DNA from: Palsa-461 sp963768185
Lineage (GTDB): Bacteria; Actinomycetota; Acidimicrobiia; Acidimicrobiales; RAAP-2
NCBI GenBank assembly: GCA_963768185.1
Contig: CAVYGS010000005.1
Span: forward strand, 1,116,001 to 1,180,000
Direction: 5' to 3'
DNA: 64,000 nt
Under the pieces are notes generated by a model that saw only the letters and a list, made by a program, of their open reading frames with translations, did no database searches and had not been told where the DNA came from. A program made the position numbers and the translations under genes. This document shows positions 24,820 through 35,600 of this stretch, piece by piece; the first letter of the stretch is position 1; each line of letters begins with the position of its first letter.

Positions 24820-25686
24820 ATGAGCGACGCCCTCGATCAGTTGGTCCGCCTGCTCGACCTCGAGCCGATCGAGGTCAACATCTTCCGTGGGACCCAGCCC
24901 GAGGAGGAGCGCCAGCGGGTCTTCGGCGGCCAGGTCGCCGCCCAGGCGCTCATGGCCGCCGGGCGCACGGTCACTCAGGGTGACGTCCACTCGCTCCACT
25001 CGTACTTCCTTCGACCCGGCGACCCGGCAGTGCCGATCCTCTACGAGGTCGACCGGATCCGTGACGGCCGGTCCTTCACGACCCGACGGGTCGTCGCGAT
25101 CCAGCACGGCGAAGCGATCTTCAACCTGGAAGCGTCGTTCCACCTCGACGAGAACGGCCCGGAGCACCAGATCCCGATGCCCTCGGTCCCCGACCCCGAG
25201 ACCCTGCCCACGATGGCCGAGCGACTCGAGCAGTGGAAGGACCAGCTGAGCGCCTGGTACGGCCGGCCCCACCCGATCGACCAGCGCTACATCGGCCCGA
25301 TCCCGTGGTCGTCGCGCACGCACGACCCCGACCCCCGCCAGCAACTCTGGGTCCGCGCCGATGGCCACCTCGACGACGACCCGCTGCTGCACGCCTGCGT
25401 CGCCGCCTACGCCTCGGATCTCTCCCTCTACGACACGATCGTGCGACCCCACGAGGTGCGCTGGGAGGAGAACGACTTCATGGGGGCGAGCCTCGACCAC
25501 TGCATGTGGTTCCACCGCCGCTTCCGCGCCGACGAGTGGCTCCTCTACGACACCGACTCGCCGGTCGCCACCGGTGCGCGCGGCCTCGCCCGGGGGTTCT
25601 TCTTCGAGCGCGCCGGACGCCTCGTCGTCTCGGTCGTGCAGGAGGGGCTGGCCCGGATCCTGGGCCCGGGCCGGGCGAAGGTCTAG
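24820..25686 (+). CDS. tesB: Acyl-CoA thioesterase II
   Basis: The 288-residue TesB-type thioesterase has two hot-dog domains. The first has NIFRGTQPEEERQRVFGGQV and SLHSYFLRPGD; the second has SLDHCMWFHRRFRADEWLLY and ARGLARGFFF. It hydrolyses medium- and long-chain acyl-CoA. The start at ATG 24820 gives the family N-terminus; the open frame begins 13 codons earlier. Its stop overlaps the stop of the convergent citrate synthase gene by four bases. Confidence 0.93.
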   Translation: MSDALDQLVRLLDLEPIEVNIFRGTQPEEERQRVFGGQVAAQALMAAGRTVTQGDVHSLHSYFLRPGDPAVPILYEVDRIRDGRSFTTRRVVAIQHGEAIFNLEASFHLDENGPEHQIPMPSVPDPETLPTMAERLEQWKDQLSAWYGRPHPIDQRYIGPIPWSSRTHDPDPRQQLWVRADGHLDDDPLLHACVAAYASDLSLYDTIVRPHEVRWEENDFMGASLDHCMWFHRRFRADEWLLYDTDSPVATGARGLARGFFFERAGRLVVSVVQEGLARILGPGRAKV

Positions 25687-26951
25687 CGGGACCCCAGGGG
25701 CACGTAGTCCCGCGCCTCGGGGCCGATGTAGAGCTGGCGGGGCCGAGCGATCTTGGAGTCCTGGTCGAGCATCTCCTGCCAGTGGGCCAGCCAGCCCACG
25801 GTGCGGGGGATCGCAAACAGAACCGGGAACATCTCGAGCGGGAAGCCCATCGCCTGGTAGATGAGGCCCGAATAGAAGTCGACGTTGGGGTAGAGCCTGC
25901 GGGAGATGAAGTACTCGTCGTTGAGCGCGATCTCCTCGAGTTTGAGCGCGATGTCGAGCAGCGGGTTCCTGCCGGTGACCTCGAACACCTCGTCGGCGGT
26001 GCGCTTGATGATCTTGGCCCGGGGGTCGTAACTCTTGTAGACGCGGTGGCCGAAGCCCCACATGCGGTCGCCACCGCCCTTGACCTCGGCGATGAAGGCG
26101 GGGACGTTGTCGATGCTCCCGATCTCCTGGAGCATCTTGATCACCTGCTCGTTCGCACCTCCGTGACGGGGGCCGTAGAGGGCGGCGGCGGCGGCGGCGG
26201 TGGCCGAGTAGGGATCGGCGTGTGACGACCCCACCACCCGCATCGCCGTGGTCGAGCAGTTCTGCTCGTGGTCGGCATGGAGGATGAAGAGCACCTCGAG
26301 TGCGTGCGCGAGGACCGGGTCGGCTTCGAAGCGGGGCTCGGCCACCTTCCACATCATCGAGAGGAAGTTGGAGCAGAAGTCGAGCGAGTTGTCGGGGTAC
26401 ACGAACGGCATGCCGACGCTGAACCGATGGGCGGCCGCCGCGAGCGTCGGCATCTTGGCGATCAACCGGATGATCTGCCGTTGGCGCGACTCACGATCGA
26501 AGATGCCCTTGGCGTCCAGGTAGAAGGTTGACAGCGCGGCGACCGCCGAGACCAACATGCCCATCGGGTGGGCGTCGTAGTGGAATCCCTCCAAGAAGCG
26601 CTTGCGCACGTTTTCGTGGATGAAGGTGTGGTAGGTGATCTCCCGCTTCCAAACCTCGAACTCGGCCTTATCTGGGAGCTCCCCGTGCAAGAGGAGGTAG
26701 GCGACCTCGAGGAAGTTCGACTTCTCGGCGAGCTGCTCGATCGGATAGCCGCGGTAACGCAGGATGCCGGCGTCCCCGTCGAGGTAACTGATCGCGCTCT
26801 CGCAGGCGGCGGTCGCCATGAAGCCGGGGTCATAGAACCAGATCCCAGGAAGCAGCTTCGACCACTCCGCCGCCGATACTCCCCCGTTCAGGATCGGGAT
26901 CTCGATGGAGTCTCCGGTCCGGTTGTCAGTGATCGTGATCGTCTCTGGCAC
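25683..26951 (-). CDS. gltA: Citrate synthase
   Basis: This is a 422-residue type II citrate synthase of GltA length, with the small N-terminal beta domain (ETITITDNRTGDSIEIPIL). Catalytic residues lie in HADHEQNCST, GPRHGGANEQV and GFGHRVYKSYDPRA, with the Asp in YPNVDFYSG. It condenses oxaloacetate and acetyl-CoA at entry to the citric acid cycle. It is separated from the downstream hypothetical gene cluster by its own strand position and overlaps tesB tail to tail. Confidence 0.96.
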   Translation of the reverse strand: MPETITITDNRTGDSIEIPILNGGVSAAEWSKLLPGIWFYDPGFMATAACESAISYLDGDAGILRYRGYPIEQLAEKSNFLEVAYLLLHGELPDKAEFEVWKREITYHTFIHENVRKRFLEGFHYDAHPMGMLVSAVAALSTFYLDAKGIFDRESRQRQIIRLIAKMPTLAAAAHRFSVGMPFVYPDNSLDFCSNFLSMMWKVAEPRFEADPVLAHALEVLFILHADHEQNCSTTAMRVVGSSHADPYSATAAAAAALYGPRHGGANEQVIKMLQEIGSIDNVPAFIAEVKGGGDRMWGFGHRVYKSYDPRAKIIKRTADEVFEVTGRNPLLDIALKLEEIALNDEYFISRRLYPNVDFYSGLIYQAMGFPLEMFPVLFAIPRTVGWLAHWQEMLDQDSKIARPRQLYIGPEARDYVPLGSR

Positions 26952-26993
26952 GTCGCTGATGCCTCCTGGACCTCTACGTTCCGGCAGCTGATC

Positions 26994-28132
26994 CTACGGC
27001 GCGGCGGCCGGAGTCCGGGCGCAGAGGGCATTGCCCTTGGCCGACCCGAACGAGGCCACCGCAACGGTCGCCCCCATGCCCGCCGGAGCCGGCGATTGTC
27101 CAGGTGGCGGACCGAGCGTGACCGACAGGTTGTAGGTGGTCGCCGGCGAGACCGGCAGCACGGGCAGGGACAGCGCCTCGCTGGCCGCCGGGGCGAGAGT
27201 GACGAGCTTGCGCACGACGAAGGGCGCCCCGCCGCTCACCTTCTGCACGCTCGCCTGGACCGCCACCTTGGTCACCACCACCGAGCCCTGATTTCGGACC
27301 ACGGCGGTGACCGACAGGGTGCAAGTGGGCGGGACCTCCGAGGCGCCGGCGGGAATCACCGGCGCCTGGGGCTGGCCGCTCGCCGGTCCGGGCGCCGGGG
27401 GCAGCAGAGGTGGGTTCAGCGCCACGGCGACGAGCTGCACGTCGACGCGCGCGTCGAGGTTGGGGGCCGAGGTGAGTTCGCTCACGACGGTCTCCACGGC
27501 ACCGGGGTCCCACACGACCGGCGCGGGCACCCACACCGACTTGGGCAGCGAGGATCCCCCCGGAGCATGGGCGAAGAGCTGGCGAGCGTCCCGATAGGTG
27601 GTGTCGGAGCGCAGCAGGAGCGACCCGACCGAGGACAGTTCGCGTTGGGCCTGGGCTGCGGTCAACGCCGGCGGCGGGAACGGTGAGTCCGGTGCGCTCC
27701 CCTGGGGGTCCGGTCCGGGGGTCAGCTTGAGCAATCCGTCGACCGCGGTCGAAAAGCGCGACACGGCGACCGCCCGGTCCTCCATCGCTTCGGTGAACTC
27801 CACGGTGACGTTCGACTCGGCCGCCGAGACGCCGGCGGTCCCCGCTCGACCTCGTCGGCACCGGCGACGAGGGAGTCGAGCGCCTGGGTCAGCTCGGCCC
27901 GGCTGTCTCCCGGCGCCTGCGACACGACCCTCCGCAGCTGGGAACCGACCTGGTTCGACTGGGAGACGAGCACACGCGCCTGGGCGGCGAAGGACTGGTC
28001 GATCGAGACCCGGTAGCGGCCCGAGGAACGCCCGACCGAGGCGAGGCCCCCGACGAACAGGAACAGGACGACCGCCGCCACGACCAGCAGGACGACGAAG
28101 GGTGTCAGATCGCGGCGCGGGACCGGCGACAT
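26994..28132 (-). CDS. Membrane-anchored hypothetical protein (frame break near 27840)
   Basis: I do not recognise this protein. An N-terminal membrane helix (about residues 12-34 of MSPVPRRDLTPFVVLLVV...) is followed by a helical extracytoplasmic region and a Pro/Ala-rich C-terminal domain with a TCTLSVTAVVRNQGSVVVTK strand region. That part looks like a beta-sandwich. The first part runs to about 27840 and the second continues in another frame. Adding one base to the C4 run at 27840-27843 joins VER-GTAGVSAAES and gives one 379-residue product. It is four genes into a minus-strand stretch after the sulfoquinovose-synthase-like gene, 56 bases downstream of it. Confidence 0.65.
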
Positions 28133-28188
28133 CGGGCCTCGACGCTACTTCCGGTGCGACCCCCGCTCCCCGAAGGAGCTGGTGGACG

Positions 28189-29379
28189 CTAGGAATTCGG
28201 TGAGCCCACCTCGCTGGACACGGGGGAGTCGGAGGAGGCGTTGCGCCAGTTGGCCGTGGGAGCGATGGCCTCGAGGTCGATGCGGTCCCGGTGGCGCTCG
28301 GCGACGGCCAGGATCGAGGCGACGGTCGAGCGTTCCAAGAAGTGCGGCACGAGGCCCAGGTCGAGCAGCTTGGTGTGGGCAGCCCGGTAGTAGTGCTGCT
28401 CCTTCTCGACCCGCGGGTTGTCCAGGTTGGTGACCTTGACCGGTGCGTTGTACGCGTCGACCACCTTGTCGGCGAGCTCCTTGACGGAGAAGGACTCGGT
28501 GAACTGGTTGAAGACTCGGTATTCGCCCTCCTCGGCCGGATGGGTCACGGCGAGCTCCACGCAGGCGAGCGTGTCGCGGATGTCGAGCATGCCCCGGGTC
28601 TGGCCGCCGGCCCCGTAGACGGTCAGCGGATGCCCGGCGACGGCCTGGACGCAGAAACGGTTCAGCACCGTCCCGAAAACCCCGTCGTAGTCGAAGCGGG
28701 TGGCGAGGTCCGGGTGCAGGATCGTCTCGTCGGTCTCCTGCCCGTACACGATCCCCTGGTTGAGGTCGGTCGAGCGCAGGCCCCAGATGCGACAGGCGAA
28801 CATAATGTTGTGGCTGTCGTGCACCTTGGAGAGGTGGTAGTAGGACCCGGGCTGCTTGGGGAAGGGGAGCACGTCGGTCCGGCCTCGGTGGGTGATCTCG
28901 ATGAACCCCTCTTCGATGTCGATGTTCGGGGTCCCGTATTCACCCATCGTCCCGAGCTTGACGAGATGGATGCTTGGGTCGACCTCGGCGATCGCGTACA
29001 GAAGGTTGAGGTTGCCGACCACGTTGTTGACCTGGGTGTAGACGGCGTGTGCGCGGTCGATCATCGAATACGGCGCCGAGCGCTGCTCGGCGAAGTGGAC
29101 GACCGCGTCGGGCTTGAACTCGCGCAGTGTGTCGTAGACGAAGGCCGCGTCGTTCAGGTCCCCGATGAAGGGCTGGACGTTCAGGCCCGAGATCTCTTCC
29201 CAGACCTTGACCCGGCGCTGCAGCTGGGAGATGGGCACGAGGCTCGAGGTGCCCAGCTCGTAGTCGTACTGACGGCGGACGAAGTTGTCGACGGCGCCCA
29301 CTTCGTGGCCACGATGGGAGAGGTGAAGGGCCGTTGGCCAGCCGAGGTATCCGTCAGCTCCGAGTACGAGGACTCTCAT
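28189..29379 (-). CDS. sqdB: UDP-sulfoquinovose synthase-like NAD-dependent epimerase (SqdB/SQD1/Agl3 type)
   Basis: A 396-residue extended short-chain dehydrogenase/reductase. The N-terminal GADGYLGWPTA binds NAD. DNFVRRQYDYELGTSSLVPI, HFAEQRSAPYSMIDR, KLGTMGEYGTPNIDIEEG and the YxxxK pair in YYHLSKVHD follow UDP-sulfoquinovose synthases, which add sulfite to UDP-glucose. The product is the head group of sulfoquinovosyl diacylglycerol or, in archaea, a glycan sugar. No sulfolipid glycosyltransferase gene is in the window, so the final product is unknown. Confidence 0.85.
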   Translation of the reverse strand: MRVLVLGADGYLGWPTALHLSHRGHEVGAVDNFVRRQYDYELGTSSLVPISQLQRRVKVWEEISGLNVQPFIGDLNDAAFVYDTLREFKPDAVVHFAEQRSAPYSMIDRAHAVYTQVNNVVGNLNLLYAIAEVDPSIHLVKLGTMGEYGTPNIDIEEGFIEITHRGRTDVLPFPKQPGSYYHLSKVHDSHNIMFACRIWGLRSTDLNQGIVYGQETDETILHPDLATRFDYDGVFGTVLNRFCVQAVAGHPLTVYGAGGQTRGMLDIRDTLACVELAVTHPAEEGEYRVFNQFTESFSVKELADKVVDAYNAPVKVTNLDNPRVEKEQHYYRAAHTKLLDLGLVPHFLERSTVASILAVAERHRDRIDLEAIAPTANWRNASSDSPVSSEVGSPNS

Positions 29380-29575
29380 CGTGGACGCACGCTCCCTTGG
29401 GTCGCTGGGTCGCCCAGACCGGCCAGGGCCAGATGCCGGCGGGCGGATTCGACATCAAATCGCAATAACCAAATGATGACGGACGCAGCTGAGATTTCCC
29501 TGGGAGCGACGAGCCCCCGACCAGGGTGGATCGCCGCTCCGCCCCAGGTCACAGGCGCTCTGTAGTTTCCCTCAG

Positions 29576-32500
29576 GTGCCCGCCTTTCCGCAGCAAAAAC
29601 GACCGATCGACCGCCTGGGCGACGCCATCGCCGAGGCCCAGTCCTCGGACCCCTTTGCCCCGGTCACCGTCATCGTCCCCTCCCCCTACGCCAGGGTGCA
29701 GCTGCGGCGGGCGATCGGCGAGGAGCGCGGCTTGTGCAACGTCGCGTTCCGCACCTGGGGTGAGTTGATCGGTGACCTCGGGCGCGCCGCGGGCGGGCCG
29801 GGCCTCAAGGTGCCGAACCGCCGGCTCGTCGACGAGACGATCCGGAGCGTCCTGCGGTCCGACCGCTCCCCCTTCGAGTCGCTCGCTCGGTCCCCGATGG
29901 CCCGAGCCCAGCTGATGCGCCTGTTCAACGACCTGTGGAGGGGTGGTGAGGGCCTGAGGGCGGCGGTGGCGGGTGCCAGCGCGATGGCCCGGTCGCTGGT
30001 CGACGTGCTCGCGGCGGTCGAATCCCATCTCGCGGACCGGGGCTTCACCGACCCTGGACGCCTCCTCGAACTCGCGGCGCGCGCTCCCGTCGAAGCGTCG
30101 ATGGGGATGGTCGTCCGTTGGTTCCCGGCGCCAGTCCGCACTCGGGACCAGGCAGTCATCGACAGGCTGGTCACGGCCGGCGTCGCCCTGTCCACGATCG
30201 AGGACGACGGAGGAGCAGTCAGCCGGCTCATCGCGTGCCCGGACCCCGACGCTGAGGCGCGCATCGTCACCCGCCGCGTCCTCGCGTCGGTCCTCGAGGG
30301 GGTGCCTTTGTGGCGCCAGGCGATCGTGCACCCGCCGTCGCCCCGCTACGCACGACTCGTCCACCAGCACCTCGCTGCGGCGGGTGTGCCGACCTCCGGA
30401 CCCTCGCCGATGCCCCTCACCGAGAGCGCCACGGGCCGCGCGCTGCTCGGCATGCTGGCGCTGGCCGCAGGCGAGTGGCGACGCAGCGACGTCGTGCGCT
30501 GGCTCTCGTCGGCGCCCGTCACGAACGGCCTCGATCCGCTCCGAGCGCCCGTCAACCGTTGGGACGACATCTCGGCGCGGGCGGGGGTGGTCGAGGGGTT
30601 CGGCCAGTGGCTCGCCCGGCTGATGCGGTTCGCCGAGATCGGTTCCCAGCGCGATCCCTACGTCGCGCACTCCGAGTCTGAGGCGAGCGCCGCCCGGTCA
30701 CTCCTGGAGTTCATGGCGCGTCTCGCCGAGGACCTGGACCTACCGAGCGGCCCCTGGTCCGCGTGGACGGACTGGTGCGCATCGATCCTTCGGCGTTACC
30801 TCGAACGGCCCGATGGCTGGCCCGTTGCTGAGCGGATCGCGTACGAGCAGGTGTTCCGGGCGCTCGACGACCTGCGCGACCTCGACCTCGTCGGGTCGGA
30901 CCCCGACCTCGTGACGTTCGGCGGCGCAGTCGAGACGGAGCTCGCGGCGCGTACCGTGCACGACGACGACGACGTCGCGAAGCCCGGCTCCGAAGGCGAG
31001 GCCGCCATGCCGTCGACCGAGAGCCGCGGGCTCCCCGGACCCGTCGGATCCGGTGTTTTCGTCGGCAGCCCCGCCGACGCGCTCGGCCTGGTCTTCTCCC
31101 GCGTCCACGTCGTCGGCGCTGCCGACGAGTTCTTCCCTGGCCTGGCGCCTCCGGCGTCGCTCCTCGAGGCCGACACCGAGCACCCCGACTGGCCGACCCG
31201 CGAACGCCACGCCGACGAGTTGCTCGGCGAGCTCCGGTCGGTAATTGCGCTCGGCGACGAGGCCACGACGGTGACGAGGCCGGTCGTGGACCCGAGGACC
31301 GGGCGCGAGCTGGTGCGCTCCCGTTGGTTCGACCCTGGTGGCCGGCTCGGGGGCTGGGCCGAGGAGTCGGTGCCCTCGTTCAGCGCGGACGTCGCGAGCG
31401 ACGAGGCCGCCCGTATCCCGCTCTCGGGGTCCGAGCGACTACTCGGCGCTCTGGTCCGCGCCCGGATGGCGAACATCCCTCTGCTCGAACACGCCGCCGT
31501 CACGAGCTCGGAGCCAGGGCCCGCCGAGCGACGCGCCCCTCCGCTACGCGTCAGCCTGGACGCCGCGAGCGCGCCGAGTACGACGCCGTTCAGCCGCTTC
31601 GAGGGCAACGTTGGCGCGGCGCTGGCCCGCGATGTGTCGGGCGAGCTCTATCCGACGCGGCTGGAGCAATACGCGACGTGTCCACGTAAGTACCTGCTCG
31701 ATCGGGAGCTGCACCTCGACCCGCCGTTCCGACCCGAGGCGACCGAGCAGATGGAGGCGCGCGACCGCGGCACCCTCGTTCACGAGATCCTCGCCACCTA
31801 CATCGAGGAGCGGGTGCAGGCGCCGGCGCCCGCCTCGCTCGACCGCCTGCTCGACATCGCCGAACGTGCGTTTGCGATCGCCGACGGCGAAGGGCGTTGT
31901 GGACCCCGTTTGATGGCCATCGTCGAGCGGGAGAACCTCCTGCGGGACCTGCGCCGCTTCTTCGAGGAGGACATCTTGGACCCGCAGGCGGCCGAGCTGG
32001 CCTTTGGCGCGCTCGCCTCGACCGAGGACGTCCCCGAGGACCGCCGAGACGGGTCCCCGAGCCTCCCGCCGCCTGCCCGGTCGGGCGCCGTCGAGGTCGA
32101 ACTGACCGACGGCCGCACGGTGCGCTTCGGCGGCTCGGTGGACCGGATCGACCGAGCCCCCGACGGCACCGTCGTGGTGAGCGACTACAAGACCGGGCGT
32201 CAGCGCGACCTCGACCAACTGCGATGGGACCCGGTCGTCGGGGGGAAGAAGCTCCAGCTTCCGATCTACGCGCTGGCGGCCAAGGCCTTCATGGAGTGGG
32301 ACGGGCTCGTCAGGGCCCGTTACTGGAACCTCTCGTGGGACCGCTACCAGCCGTCCTATGCCTGCACGCTGGACGACCGGCTCCTCGACCGCTTCAAGGA
32401 CGCGGTGTCGACGATCGCGTCGGGGATCGAGGCGGGCGTCTTCCCCGCCTATCCGGGCGAGGAGGAGTACCGCGGCGGCCGGCCGACGTTCGCGAACTGC

Positions 32501-32671
32501 GCGTACTGCGACTTCGACCGCGTGTGCCCGACCGACCGCGACCGGCGGTGGGCGCTCGCCGCCGAGGCGCCCGCGGTCGCACCGGTCCTCCGGCTGGCCG
32601 AGGATCCCGACCCGTCCCTCGCCGGGATCGTTGCCGCCGAGCCGCTCGAACACGGGGCCGGGGCGCCATGA
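29576..32671 (+). CDS. addB: AddB-type ATP-dependent nuclease subunit (PD-(D/E)XK)
   Basis: A 1031-residue protein of the AddB/RecC-like class that processes double-strand breaks with AddA. The N-terminal part is a degenerate helicase-like region. The C-terminal nuclease has GTLVHEILATY, GGSVDRIDRAPDGTVVVSDY followed by KTG, and KLQLPIYALAAKAF. Iron-sulfur cysteines of AddB type appear as YATCPRKYLL and CAYCDFDRVCP. The start is GTG 29576. The stop overlaps the ATG of the helicase gene as ATGA, giving a coupled addB-addA operon. Confidence 0.88.
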   Translation: MPAFPQQKRPIDRLGDAIAEAQSSDPFAPVTVIVPSPYARVQLRRAIGEERGLCNVAFRTWGELIGDLGRAAGGPGLKVPNRRLVDETIRSVLRSDRSPFESLARSPMARAQLMRLFNDLWRGGEGLRAAVAGASAMARSLVDVLAAVESHLADRGFTDPGRLLELAARAPVEASMGMVVRWFPAPVRTRDQAVIDRLVTAGVALSTIEDDGGAVSRLIACPDPDAEARIVTRRVLASVLEGVPLWRQAIVHPPSPRYARLVHQHLAAAGVPTSGPSPMPLTESATGRALLGMLALAAGEWRRSDVVRWLSSAPVTNGLDPLRAPVNRWDDISARAGVVEGFGQWLARLMRFAEIGSQRDPYVAHSESEASAARSLLEFMARLAEDLDLPSGPWSAWTDWCASILRRYLERPDGWPVAERIAYEQVFRALDDLRDLDLVGSDPDLVTFGGAVETELAARTVHDDDDVAKPGSEGEAAMPSTESRGLPGPVGSGVFVGSPADALGLVFSRVHVVGAADEFFPGLAPPASLLEADTEHPDWPTRERHADELLGELRSVIALGDEATTVTRPVVDPRTGRELVRSRWFDPGGRLGGWAEESVPSFSADVASDEAARIPLSGSERLLGALVRARMANIPLLEHAAVTSSEPGPAERRAPPLRVSLDAASAPSTTPFSRFEGNVGAALARDVSGELYPTRLEQYATCPRKYLLDRELHLDPPFRPEATEQMEARDRGTLVHEILATYIEERVQAPAPASLDRLLDIAERAFAIADGEGRCGPRLMAIVERENLLRDLRRFFEEDILDPQAAELAFGALASTEDVPEDRRDGSPSLPPPARSGAVEVELTDGRTVRFGGSVDRIDRAPDGTVVVSDYKTGRQRDLDQLRWDPVVGGKKLQLPIYALAAKAFMEWDGLVRARYWNLSWDRYQPSYACTLDDRLLDRFKDAVSTIASGIEAGVFPAYPGEEEYRGGRPTFANCAYCDFDRVCPTDRDRRWALAAEAPAVAPVLRLAEDPDPSLAGIVAAEPLEHGAGAP

Positions 32672-35600
32672 ACGATCGCCGGGTGCTCGTCGACGAGGGG
32701 GCCAGGGAGCAGATCGCGACCGATGTGCTCCAGCGGCTCGTCGTCAACGCCGCGGCCGGGAGCGGCAAGACGACCTCGCTCGTCGAGCGCATCGTGTCGC
32801 TCGTCTCGGCACACGACGTCCCGGTGGCCTCGATCGCCGCGATCACCTTCACCGAAGCGGCGGCGGCCGAGTTGCGTGTGCGCGTCCGTCTCGCCCTGGA
32901 GGAGGGCGCCGCTGCGGATCCCAGGCTGGCCGCGGCGGCTCGGGAGGTCGACGACGCGGCGATCTGCACCATCCACGCGTTCGCCCGACGGATCCTGAGC
33001 GAGAACTGGTTGGAAGCGGGGCTCCGGCCGTCGGTCGAGGTCCTCGATGCGGCCGGCGAGTACCTCGAGCACAAGACCCGCTGGGCGCAGTTCACCAACG
33101 AGCTGCTCTCCGACGACTCGGCGGCGCCCACCCTCATGCGCGGATTCGCTGCCGGACTCCGGCTGGCCCAACTGGCCGAGGTCGGACGTGCGCTCGGGCA
33201 CCACCACGACCGCCTGACCCCCGAGGTGTTGGCGGACCTCGATGCACAGCGCGCCCACAGCGCGAACCCGAAGATCGACGTCGACGAGATCGTCTGGTGC
33301 ATCGGCGTGGCCCGCACTCTCGGTCTCGGTTGCACGAGGGACTCGGACCCCCTGCTCCTCCACATCACGACCAAACTCGAAGAGACCCGGCGGCGGCTCG
33401 AGCCCCTGGTCGGTTCGAACGACGAGACGACCATCCTGAGCGTCCTGCGCAAGCTCCCCAACCTGGCGAGCGGCGCGCGGACAGCAGTCCAACTGGCCCG
33501 ACGTCCAGGAGGCCCGAGAGGCATGCACGGCCGTCCAGGGAGCATGCGACGCGGTGCTCGACGCCGTGCGCACCTCGGTCGTGACCGAGCTCGGCTACCG
33601 GCTGGCCCGCTGGGCGGTCGAAGGCGCCGCTCTTCGTCGAGCCGAGGGGCGATTCACCTTCCACGACCTTCTCGTCGAGGCGCGCACCGTGCTGCGGGAC
33701 AACGCATCCGTCCGCGCCCGGGTGCGCGACCGTTACCGCTGCGTCCTGATCGACGAATTCCAGGACACCGACCCGCTGCAGAGCGAGCTGGCCGGGCTGC
33801 TCGGCGAACCCGCTGACGGCGACACGACGGCCCGGCTCTTCGTGGTGGGCGATCCCGAGCAGTCGATCTATCGGTTCCGGCGGGCTGACGTCGCCCAGTT
33901 CGAGACGGCGGTGCAGACGATGGACGTCGAGGTCACGCTGTCGTCCAACTTCCGCTCCGTTCCGGAGATCCTCGCCTTCGTCGACACGGTCTTCGAGGGG
34001 CTCGCGGGCGAGATCACCCGCCACAACGGGGTGGCCCACCGCTCGCTCGTCGCGACCCGTGAGCGTCGTGCCGGTTCGGTTGGGCCAAACGTCGCGGTCT
34101 TCGGCGGCCCCGACGCCGAGCGTCGAGCCCGCGACATCCGCATCGGCGCCACGGCCGAGGTGGCCGCCCTCGCTCGCAGCGTGGTGGCGGAAGGTTGGAC
34201 GGTCGAAGATCGAGCGGGCCAGCGCGCCGCACGCTTCGCCGATATCGCGATCCTGCTCCCCACCCGGACGTCCCTGCCGATGCTCGAGCGGGCCTTCGAC
34301 GATGCGAACGTCCCGTACCGGCTCGAGGGGGCGAGTCTCGTGTGGGCCTCCCAGGACGTGCGCGACGTGCTCGCGATCGCGAGGGCGGTTGACGACCCGG
34401 CCAACCCCATCGCGGTCGTCGCCGCGCTGCGGACCCCGGCGCTCGCGTGCGGAGACGACGACCTCGTCAGGTTCCACTCCGCGCACCGCTCGTGGGACCC
34501 CCGTGCGGACGACGGCGAGGAGGATCGGGATGACCCGGTCGGCCGGGCGATGGCGATCCTCGCCGGGCTGCACGGACGCCGGATGTGGATGACGCCCTCG
34601 GACCTGATCTGCGCGATCCTCACCGAACTCCGGTTCTTCGAGCTGGCCCTCGTCCACCGGCGGCCTCGCGACCACTGGCAGCGACTGCGGTGGCTGCAGG
34701 ACCAGGGGCGCGCCTTCGACGAGGCGACCGGCGGGACACTCGGTGAGTTCCTCGAGTGGGTCGACTTGAGTGACGAGGCCGAGCGTTGGACGAGCACGTT
34801 GGGCGCGCCGGACCCGGACGACGACGCGGTGCGGGTCATGACGGTGCACGGCGCGAAGGGCCTCGAATTCCCGATCGTCGTCCTGACGGGCTTGGACACG
34901 GCTCCTCCGACCACGCCCCCGCCGGTGCTCTTCGACCTGGCGGGCATGCCGCTCTTCTCCTTTGGCGTGGACTTCCGTTCGGCAGGGTTCAAGGTCCTGT
35001 CGGACGCGGACCGATCCCGCGACGCCGCCGAGCGCCTCAGGCTCCTCTATGTCGCACTGACCCGGGCCCGGGACCACCTGGTCGTCGACCTCGGCCACAA
35101 AGAGACGGCCAGCGAGGCGCTGGCGGCGAAGCTCTCCCCCATCTGCTCGGGGGCCATCGCGCACCTCAGCCCCACCCTGCCTCGGGACGAAGCCGTGGTC
35201 GCGGCATTCGTGCCCCGCGGTCAGGGCGGCTGGTGGGCCGAGCACGAGCGCTGGCTGAGCGAGCGGGAGCGTCTGGTGGCCGACCACGCCCGCCAGCCCG
35301 CGTGGTCGGCCACCGCGCTGGCCGCCATGAGCGCCGGTCCGTTCGCTCAGTCGCGATCGACCCGGGAGTGGGACCAAGAGACGCAGCGCCGAATCGGGCG
35401 TGCCGTCCACGACGCCCTGGCCAAGATCGCGTTCACCCCCGAGGGGGCCATGAGCGACGCCGACGTCGCCGTGGCCGATGGCGCGGCGCTCGCACAGCGA
35501 CTCGACCCCTCGAGCGCGCCAGACCGCCCTCGCGCTCACGAGGAGTGCGCTCGGATCTCCGCTTCTCCGCTCCATTGCGGCGGGGAGGCACTGGAAGGAG

